12,303 nucleotides of DNA from Gemmatimonadota bacterium (lineage in GTDB: Bacteria > Gemmatimonadota > Gemmatimonadetes > Gemmatimonadales > GWC2-71-9), in the NCBI GenBank assembly GCA_022573095.1, contig JACZUR010000038.1, forward strand, positions 1 through 12,303. Reading direction: 5' to 3'. The position numbers were made by a program, and so were the translations under genes. This document shows positions 6,663 to 12,303 of this stretch, one piece after another (position 1 is the stretch's first letter; every line of letters begins with the position of its first letter). Below the pieces are notes generated by a model that saw nothing but the letters and a program-made list of their open reading frames with translations, made no database searches and had not been told where the DNA came from.

Positions 6663-9508
6663 GCGCGAGAGTTAATCGACTGCGCGCGCTGGTGTGTGTA
6701 TTCCTGCTGGCCGGCTGTGGTGGGCGGGCAATGCGTGAGACTATGATGGCCGTGCCGGAGAATCCGCCCGATTCCGGTGTTTCTGCTGTTAGACCCCGAC
6801 TGCAGGACCGGAACTTTCCAGAGTTGCCTCCACAGATCGCCTACTTCGCGGGGCTGATGCCCCTCCGGGAGCTTGGCGTGACGAGATTTCTGAGTCGGTT
6901 TCCAGAGTACGATGGCAGGGGAGTGATCATTGCAATCATCGACACAGGGATCGACGCCGGTCTCGCTGGACTGCAAGAAACATCATCTGGAGTAACTAAA
7001 GTTCTGGATCTGCGGGACTTCTCTGGAGAGGGCGCCGTCGATCTCTCTCGGGTGGAGCCCACCTCCGAGGGAACCGTAATGATTGGCGATCGACAGCTCA
7101 GCGGTTTCGGGAGGCTAGCGAGACTTGCTCCGCCACCTTATTTCGGCGGGCAGTTCAGTGAACGGACACTGGGTAGGACCCGTGCCGCCGATGTAAACGG
7201 CAACGGGTCGACTGACGATGTGTTCCCCGTGGTAGTCGGGCGGGCGAGTGATGGCTGGGTTGTGATGACTGATACCGACGGTGACGGTTCATTGGCTAAT
7301 GAACGGGCGGTTCGAGATTATCTGACTGCCCACGAAACGTTCACCTACAGATCCGCGTCCGGCGACCCCGGTCCACTGACGATTGCTGTCAATGCTTTCG
7401 GGGATGAGGTCCCCAGCGTGGCGTTCTACTTCGATAATGACGGACACGGTTCCCACGTGGCGGGTATTGCCGCTGGTCACGACATGTTCGGCGTGCAGGG
7501 ATTCGACGGCGTGGCTCCCGGCGCGTATCTGTTAGGTCTCAAGATCTCGAACAACTCGCGAGGCAGCACGTCGGTTACTGGTGGTATCTTGCACGCACTG
7601 AACTACGCCGCGGTGTTTGCAGAGCAGCGGGGAATACCGTTGGTCGTCAACCTAAGTTTCGGTACCGGAAGCGAGGTTGAGGGAGCCGCTTCTATCGACT
7701 CGCTCGTCAACGACTTTACCCTAAAACATCCGCACGTGCTCGTCGTTATCAGCGTTGGCAACGACGGCCCGGGTATTTCTACGGTTTCTCAACCGGCGAC
7801 TGCGAGCTACGCTCTTTCGGTCTGTGGGCTTCTCCCCGGTGCATTCGCAGAGGCGTCCAGTTCAGATATGCCGTCGGCTTCAGACATGCTCGGGTGGTGG
7901 AGTTCCCGGGGTGGTGAGGTTGCGAAACCTGACTTGTGCGCTCCCGGCGTGGCCTACTCCAATGTGCCGAGGTGGCGAACCGGTGCAGAGGTTTCAGCGG
8001 GCACGAGCATGGCCTCTCCGCAGGTTGCCGGCGCCGCCGCGCTGCTGCTCTCGGCGTTCGAGGAAGAGGGACGCTTCATTCGCGCGGTCGATCTCAAGAT
8101 GTCGTTGCTGACTACAGCGACCCGGATACCGCACGCAACCGTTCTGGATGCGGGTCGAGGAGTGCCGGACGTACAACGGGCATACAGATGGCTGCAGGCT
8201 GCCCACCAAGCGGGCCTCTATCTCGTCGAAGCACTTCCCAGCGGGGGTAACACCTCTATTGCCTCAGCCGCTTATCGGCGGGCCGGGTTTCAATCCGAGA
8301 GTGATAGCATCCAACGATTCAGGGTTACTTCAGTTGGTGGTCAGCCGGCGGCGACGCTGCTGTTGGAAAGCGACGTTCCCTGGCTGCGAAGTCCTGAGAC
8401 GGTGGAGTTTGCCGGTTCGCCGGTAACGATAGAACTCGTCTACGATACTGAACTCGTTAGGGAACCTGGACTATACGTGGGAAGTGTTTGGGCCACGTCG
8501 GCGACGGACACGTTGGCGGGGCCGATGTTTGCCCTCACGAACACTATCGTCGTTGCGACCGAGTTGCGCACGCCCGTCTCGAGGTTTGATTCGCTAGGAC
8601 CTGGACAGTCGCAGCGTTACTTCTTCCAGATCGGCGCTGATGCAGCTGGATTACATGTTGAATTGGAGTCGCTTCGCGGCGTCGCGTCGCTCCATGTTTT
8701 CGAACCGAGCGGACAACCGCACCGGTGCGAACAGGAACAGGTCAGCGAGTCAAATCTTTGCCAGCCGAATTCGATTCATATATCTGCCAACGACGTCGTG
8801 CCCGGAGTCTATGAGATCACGGTAACGGCGTCGCAGGCGTGGCCCGTCAGCTACCGCCTGGGCGTGGAGACGCCTCCCCTGAGGGTTGGCTTTTCGGAGC
8901 CACTCGTTGCCACGTTATTCAATCACAGTAGTGAAGCGGTTATGACCGAAGTGCGCGGGCGCGTGGTCGGATTCGTACGTCAAGACTTGATACAGGGAAG
9001 CGGGTCCAGAGTTACGGCTCTATCGGCAAGAGTCCCGGACTGGGCCGATGAGATAGTGATCGATATCGAGATGGCCGACTCTTTGTGGAACCAGTTGACG
9101 GATCTCGGTGTTTCCGTTCTGGATTCGTCGGGCAATCTGCTGCATGCTGGCTGGGTCAAGTACGCGCGGGGGAGACTGCGAGTGCCGGTCGAGGAGTCGT
9201 GGATTGGCGCGCAGTTCGATCTCGAACTGCTTCCCGGTTTCGCTCACATGACGCCGCCTGAACATTGGGCGGCCCAGCTGAATCTAGCGTTCATGTTACG
9301 AACGCCGGTCGCGCTGGATGTTGTGGGTGCTCCTCCGCACGCATCACTTCGGGTGGCTTTCCAGGATTCGGTCGCGGTTCGGTTTGGCCCGGTGCCGGCC
9401 GACATAGAGATGCCCGAAGGCTTTGAACCGTTGGTGGAGATACAGGCTGCTCCGTCGCATGGAGCTACGACGACGGTGTATCACCGAGTCCATAAAGTCA
9501 TTGATTAA
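6659..9508 (+). CDS. Lipoprotein subtilisin-family (S8) serine protease, tripeptidyl peptidase II-like
   Basis: This is a 949-residue predicted exported protease. Residues 1-20 form a lipoprotein signal: basic start, hydrophobic core, lipobox LAGC with C20 as the lipidated cysteine. The catalytic triad is D95 (in AIIDTGID), H263 (HGSHVAG) and S450 (GTSMASP), with oxyanion N368 (SVGND). The long stretch between Asp and His (168 residues) and the near-identical His-Asn-Ser spacing to tripeptidyl peptidase II (human D44, H264, N362, S449, from memory) indicate that branch. Similarity seems to continue past the catalytic domain: the segment near 580-635, ending in a GPMF-type motif, resembles the TPPII central domain. 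The Asp-His insertion carries two acidic loops that look calcium-binding (178-187 and 205-215). The rest (about 640-949) looks beta-rich and I cannot name it. It starts by ATGA overlap with the carboxylase, an unusual partner. The protease call is firm; peptide specificity is unknown. Confidence 0.92.
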   Translation: MSARVNRLRALVCVFLLAGCGGRAMRETMMAVPENPPDSGVSAVRPRLQDRNFPELPPQIAYFAGLMPLRELGVTRFLSRFPEYDGRGVIIAIIDTGIDAGLAGLQETSSGVTKVLDLRDFSGEGAVDLSRVEPTSEGTVMIGDRQLSGFGRLARLAPPPYFGGQFSERTLGRTRAADVNGNGSTDDVFPVVVGRASDGWVVMTDTDGDGSLANERAVRDYLTAHETFTYRSASGDPGPLTIAVNAFGDEVPSVAFYFDNDGHGSHVAGIAAGHDMFGVQGFDGVAPGAYLLGLKISNNSRGSTSVTGGILHALNYAAVFAEQRGIPLVVNLSFGTGSEVEGAASIDSLVNDFTLKHPHVLVVISVGNDGPGISTVSQPATASYALSVCGLLPGAFAEASSSDMPSASDMLGWWSSRGGEVAKPDLCAPGVAYSNVPRWRTGAEVSAGTSMASPQVAGAAALLLSAFEEEGRFIRAVDLKMSLLTTATRIPHATVLDAGRGVPDVQRAYRWLQAAHQAGLYLVEALPSGGNTSIASAAYRRAGFQSESDSIQRFRVTSVGGQPAATLLLESDVPWLRSPETVEFAGSPVTIELVYDTELVREPGLYVGSVWATSATDTLAGPMFALTNTIVVATELRTPVSRFDSLGPGQSQRYFFQIGADAAGLHVELESLRGVASLHVFEPSGQPHRCEQEQVSESNLCQPNSIHISANDVVPGVYEITVTASQAWPVSYRLGVETPPLRVGFSEPLVATLFNHSSEAVMTEVRGRVVGFVRQDLIQGSGSRVTALSARVPDWADEIVIDIEMADSLWNQLTDLGVSVLDSSGNLLHAGWVKYARGRLRVPVEESWIGAQFDLELLPGFAHMTPPEHWAAQLNLAFMLRTPVALDVVGAPPHASLRVAFQDSVAVRFGPVPADIEMPEGFEPLVEIQAAPSHGATTTVYHRVHKVID

Positions 9509-9524
9509 ACGTACTTCTTTCGAA

Positions 9525-9534
9525 CCCCCCCCCC
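9525..9534 (+). repeat. Homopolymeric run of ten C
   Basis: Ten consecutive C residues lie in the 46-nt gap between the protease stop and the AtuA-like start, ending 20 nt before the GTG at 9555. The tract is in untranslated spacer, so a length change would alter spacing rather than a reading frame. It may be a slippage-prone site or an error-prone base call. Confidence 0.85.
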
Positions 9535-9554
9535 GCCGTTACGGATAATCGCGT

Positions 9555-10922
9555 GTGAAGTCGCCGGTTCGGATAGCGTCGGGGCAGGGGTTCTGGGGTG
9601 ATTGGCTGGAAGCCCCTTATCATCAGGTCACAGGCGGCCCGGTGGACTATCTGGTGATGGACTACCTCGCCGAGGTGACGATGTCCATCATGCAAAAACA
9701 GAAGTCACGTGATCCATCTTTGGGTTATGCGAAAGACTTCGTTCCCCTGATGAGGCGGCTGTTGCCGCACCTGGTCGAGGGAAAGATCAAAGTCATCGCG
9801 AACGCTGGTGGAGTTAATCCAGGAGCGTGTGCAGAGGCTGTGATCGATGTTGCGCGGTCACTTGGGCTGGTGGGAAAGGTACGCATCGGTGTTGTGATCG
9901 GTGACGACCTTCTCGACAGGTTGGATGAGATAATTGCCAGTGGCGTTTCGCTGGAAAACATGGACGATGGCCGGCCGATATCTGAGGTACGCGATAATGT
10001 GCAGAGCGCCAACGCCTATCTCGGCGCATGGCCGGTGGTCGAAGCGCTGCGTCAGGGCGCGGATATAATCGTCGGCGGGCGCATAACTGATACCGGTATC
10101 ACTCTCGCGCCGATGATATACGAGTTTGGATGGGAAAAGAGACAGTGGGACCTCATGGCCGCGGGTACGGTTGCCGGACACATGATCGAGTGTGGCGCCC
10201 AGTGCTCGGGTGGTAACTGTCTCGTTGGGTGGGAACAGATCCCGCGCATGGAGAAGCCTGGTTATCCGATTATCGAGGCGCACGCTGACGGGGAATTTGT
10301 TGTCACAAAGCATAAGGACACTGGTGGGAGGATCACTGTTCCTGTGGTTACGGAACAGCTCGTGTATGAGATGGGTGACCCCGCGAGTTATATCACACCG
10401 GATGTCGTTGCTGACTTCACCTCCATTCAGCTGGCGCAGGCTGGGAAGGACCGTGTGCGGGTATCGGGCGTTAAGGGGGCTCCCGAGACAGATTCACTCA
10501 AGGTATCGCTCTCATATTTTTATGGTTACAAGGCTGTTGGTACACTCGTCTACTCGTGGCCGGACGCGTTCAAGAAGGCCAAGCGTGCGAATGCGATCCT
10601 GCGGCGTAGGCTGAACGATCTGGGCCTGAAGTTCGAGCGTGTCTTGACCGAGTACGTCGGTGTGGATGCGACGCATGGACGCCTCGCTGGTAAGCCGGAT
10701 CCCGATATTCCGGAGGTACAGTTGCGAGTGGGCGTGAGGGCCGAAGAGCGTGAACCCGTCGAACGGTTCAGTCGGGAGATAGCGCCGCTGATATTGAATG
10801 GCCCACCGAGCGTCACCGGTTTTGCGGGAGGCCGTCCCAAGGTAGAGGAGATCGTTGCGTACTGGCCCGCGTTGATTCCAAAGGACGCTGTCGAGACAAG
10901 AGTGGAGGTGTGGGATGCTTGA
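9555..10922 (+). CDS. AtuA family protein (DUF1446 domain), acyclic terpene utilization type
   Basis: This is a 455-residue protein of the AtuA/DUF1446 family, found in clusters for acyclic terpene (citronellol/geraniol) and branched acyl-CoA breakdown. AtuA's reaction is not established. Recognisable family segments are IASGQGFWGDW (7-17), ANAGGVNPGACAEA (80-93), VGGRITDTG followed by an aromatic-rich APMIYEFGW, a VVTEQLVYEMGDP block and GFAGGRP near the C terminus. Many homologues are a single chain of about 570-600 residues with an extra C-terminal domain. Here the chain stops after the first domain and the second is encoded separately at 11063-11416 (455 + 117 = 572 residues). The start is GTG 9555; there is no strong Shine-Dalgarno, and the protein's conserved motif begins within ten residues, so a later start is unlikely. 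It lies 46 nt after the protease gene. Confidence 0.88.
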   Translation: MKSPVRIASGQGFWGDWLEAPYHQVTGGPVDYLVMDYLAEVTMSIMQKQKSRDPSLGYAKDFVPLMRRLLPHLVEGKIKVIANAGGVNPGACAEAVIDVARSLGLVGKVRIGVVIGDDLLDRLDEIIASGVSLENMDDGRPISEVRDNVQSANAYLGAWPVVEALRQGADIIVGGRITDTGITLAPMIYEFGWEKRQWDLMAAGTVAGHMIECGAQCSGGNCLVGWEQIPRMEKPGYPIIEAHADGEFVVTKHKDTGGRITVPVVTEQLVYEMGDPASYITPDVVADFTSIQLAQAGKDRVRVSGVKGAPETDSLKVSLSYFYGYKAVGTLVYSWPDAFKKAKRANAILRRRLNDLGLKFERVLTEYVGVDATHGRLAGKPDPDIPEVQLRVGVRAEEREPVERFSREIAPLILNGPPSVTGFAGGRPKVEEIVAYWPALIPKDAVETRVEVWDA

Positions 10923-11062
10923 GGAGAGCCGGGAGCCGGGAGCGGGGAGCGGGAGCAGAAGTCTTACGGCTTGAGGCCTACCGCTTGAAGTTATTTTCGT
11001 GCAGCGTGCGGCGCGCAGTGCGAAGCAGTAAGCAGTAAGCAGTAGAGCGCTAAGGGTAAAGG
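10923..11062 (+). repeat. Intergenic spacer built from degenerate 7-bp tandem units
   Basis: This 140-nt gap separates the two AtuA-type genes and holds no ORF that I can support. Its sequence has a 7-nt rhythm in at least three blocks. At 10924-10951 the units are GAGAGCC, GGGAGCC, GGGAGCG, GGGAGCG. At 10963-10990 they are CTTACGG, CTTGAGG, CCTACCG, CTTGAAG. At 11023-11043 there are three perfect AAGCAGT units. Between the blocks the sequence is more random (10991-11022). AAGGG at 11052-11056 near the end can serve as ribosome binding site for the following ATG. A function is not evident; expansion by slippage or an intergenic repeat family are both possible. Confidence 0.75.
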
Positions 11063-11416
11063 ATGAGAAAGACGAGAGAAGCAACTAAGAAAGTTCAGCT
11101 GGTGAAGCTGGCGCATGCGCGTAGCGGCGATAAGGGTGATACCGCCAACGTCGGCCTCATAGCACTCAAGCCTGGCTTCTATCCATTGCTTGCCAAGAAG
11201 GTCACCGCTGCCAGGGTGGCGCGGCATTTCAAGGGTATCATCGAGGGCGATGTTGAGCGCTTCGAACTACCGAACCTCAATGCTCTTAACTTTCTATTAC
11301 ATGGCGCATTGGATGGTGGTGGTACGATCTCGCTCAAAACTGACGCTCAGGGTAAGGTTTTCTCGACGGCGTTACTGCGCATGGAAATCGATGTTCCCAG
11401 GAGCCTGAAGCTGTGA
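11063..11416 (+). CDS. AtuA C-terminal-domain-like small protein
   Basis: This 117-residue protein matches the C-terminal domain of full-length AtuA proteins, a small alpha/beta (ferredoxin-like) module. The diagnostic segment is LAHARSGDKGDTANVGLIA (16-34), with SGDKGD at 21-26. The later NLNALNFLLHGALDGGG block (about 72-88) is also typical. It probably associates with the 9555-10922 product to rebuild a complete AtuA. The two genes are in different frames and separated by a repeat-rich 140-nt spacer, so this is a true split rather than a single sequencing frameshift. The ATG at 11063 is preceded by AAGGG at 11052-11056. The first ten residues are lysine/arginine-rich and not conserved. The stop overlaps the next gene's GTG by 4 nt. 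The domain is recognised with confidence; the biochemical role is unknown. Confidence 0.83.
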   Translation: MRKTREATKKVQLVKLAHARSGDKGDTANVGLIALKPGFYPLLAKKVTAARVARHFKGIIEGDVERFELPNLNALNFLLHGALDGGGTISLKTDAQGKVFSTALLRMEIDVPRSLKL

Positions 11417-12168
11417 AGAGACTCGAGACCAAGACGTCTGACGGCATCTTCGCGATCACGCTGAACCGTCCCGAGAAGCGCAACGCCATCGACATGCTGA
11501 TGGTGGATGAATTGAGTGAGTCATTGGAGCATGCAGACCTGTCTGCGGACGTGCGTGCCGTCGCAATACGTGGAAATGGGAAGGATTTTTGTGCGGGCGC
11601 CGATCTGAGAGAGCTGCTCGAGTCGGTAGATCTTCCTTCGGAGGATAACACCCGCAACGCAATGCGGCTGGGCAATATATTTCTGAAGATCAGAGAACTG
11701 GCAAAGCCTGTCGTCGCGGTTGTTCACGGAAGGGCACTGGCCGGTGGATGCGGTTTGGCAACGGCATGCGACATCGTTCTGGCACATTCGGATGCGCAGT
11801 TCGGTTACCCCGAAATAAGGCGCGGATTCGTTCCGGCGATGGTGATGGTGATGCTGCGTCGAGCTGTGGGTGAAAAGGTTGCCTTCGAACTGGTGTCGAC
11901 CGGCCGGCTGGTCAGTGCGGAAGAGGCGTTGGGAATGGGTCTGATCTCGAAAGTTGTTCCAGCCGAGACATTCGAAGCCGATGTGAACGGCGTGCTGGGG
12001 AGCCTCGCGGCGAGCAGTGGATCCGCCCTAGCACTTATCAAGCGTCAGCTATACGAACTCGAAGGGCGGTCGTTTCGGGAAGGCGTGGAACTTGGCGCGG
12101 AGGTAAACGCGCTAGCTCGGAACACAGATGAGTTTCGGGTGGCGGTGAAGAAGTTCTTGGAATCCTAG
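11413..12168 (+). CDS. Enoyl-CoA hydratase/isomerase (crotonase) family protein, LiuC/AtuE-like
   Basis: This 251-residue crotonase-fold protein has the standard family length. The CoA-binding and oxyanion-hole motifs are CAGADL (60-65) and GRALAGGCGLATACD (106-120). Of the two glutamates used by classical enoyl-CoA hydratases (Glu144 and Glu164 in the rat enzyme), E134 in GYPEIRRG matches the second, but the first is replaced by G114. The same Gly and a following FVPA-type segment occur, as I recall, in bacterial methylglutaconyl-CoA hydratases (LiuC) and relatives such as AtuE. Hydration of a carboxylated branched enoyl-CoA, the product expected of the carboxylase-type enzyme upstream, is therefore plausible but inferred. 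It starts at GTG 11413 through a GTGA overlap with the AtuA C-domain gene, with GGAG at 11400-11403 as ribosome binding site. The family is firm; the substrate is not. Confidence 0.9.
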   Translation: MKRLETKTSDGIFAITLNRPEKRNAIDMLMVDELSESLEHADLSADVRAVAIRGNGKDFCAGADLRELLESVDLPSEDNTRNAMRLGNIFLKIRELAKPVVAVVHGRALAGGCGLATACDIVLAHSDAQFGYPEIRRGFVPAMVMVMLRRAVGEKVAFELVSTGRLVSAEEALGMGLISKVVPAETFEADVNGVLGSLAASSGSALALIKRQLYELEGRSFREGVELGAEVNALARNTDEFRVAVKKFLES

Positions 12169-12266
12169 GTGAGTTTGGCGATTTGATTATTAGGGGAGCC
12201 AACCTGTAGGCGCTGGAGAAAATAATCGAGGGTGACCGCCGTCATGGATGCAGGGTCCACCCAAAT

Positions 12267-12303
12267 ATGAACATTGTTTCTCGCCTATTGCCGATCGGTC
12301 TGT
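12267..12303 (+). CDS. Possible 5' end of a further gene
   Basis: An ATG at 12267 opens a frame reading MNIVSRLLPIGL that runs off the right edge. Its hydrophobic, basic start would suit a signal peptide or membrane segment. An AGGG lies upstream at 12251-12254, rather far (12 nt). With twelve codons visible no family can be named. Confidence 0.25.
   Translation, partial: MNIVSRLLPIGL

Noticed and set aside
12169..12266. Tail after the crotonase gene as a terminator or promoter region
   Set aside because: I found no convincing GC-rich stem with a T-run and no good promoter hexamer pair; nothing supportable beyond the possible ATG at 12267.

Overview
The window is a dense, entirely plus-strand bacterial segment with moderately high GC, short intergenic gaps and several 4-nt stop/start overlaps. 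A lipoprotein signal peptide on one product and the family mix (CorC/HlyC, DUF502, MeaB, split B12-dependent mutase, TPPII-like S8 protease, AtuA/DUF1446) point to a Gram-negative heterotrophic bacterium. Gemmatimonadota or a neighbouring phylum would fit, but that is an impression from gene content, not a phylogenetic result. No RNA gene, insertion sequence, CRISPR array or clear intrinsic terminator was seen.

Layout. (1) Positions 8-1847: an overlapping pair of membrane proteins, a CorC/HlyC-type CBS-domain protein and a DUF502 protein. (2) 1891-5058: a coenzyme B12 module made of the G-protein chaperone MeaB, the mutase large subunit and the separate cobalamin-binding small subunit. (3) 5091-6662: a methylcrotonyl/geranyl-CoA-carboxylase-like carboxyltransferase subunit. 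(4) 6659-9508: a large lipoprotein serine protease resembling tripeptidyl peptidase II, overlapping the carboxylase stop codon. (5) 9555-12168: an AtuA-type protein split into two genes, then an enoyl-CoA hydratase/isomerase family protein. (6) 12169-12303: a tail that may contain the start of another gene.

How the genes may work together. Regions 2, 3 and 5 read as one acyl-CoA catabolic gene set: a carbon-skeleton mutase with its repair chaperone, a biotin-dependent carboxyltransferase, a crotonase and AtuA, which is known from acyclic-terpene and leucine-type degradation clusters. The main result is that the mutase does not carry the methylmalonyl-CoA mutase active-site pair (Tyr89/Arg207 in the Propionibacterium enzyme). 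It has Phe75/Gln193 at those positions, the isobutyryl-CoA mutase type. A routine 'methylmalonyl-CoA mutase' label is therefore probably wrong about the substrate. Neither a methylmalonyl-CoA epimerase nor the biotin carboxylase/BCCP partner is in the window.

Other points of interest are a 140-nt spacer with degenerate 7-bp periodicity between the two AtuA halves, a run of ten C upstream of the first AtuA gene, and the placement of a secreted-type protease inside a metabolic operon.
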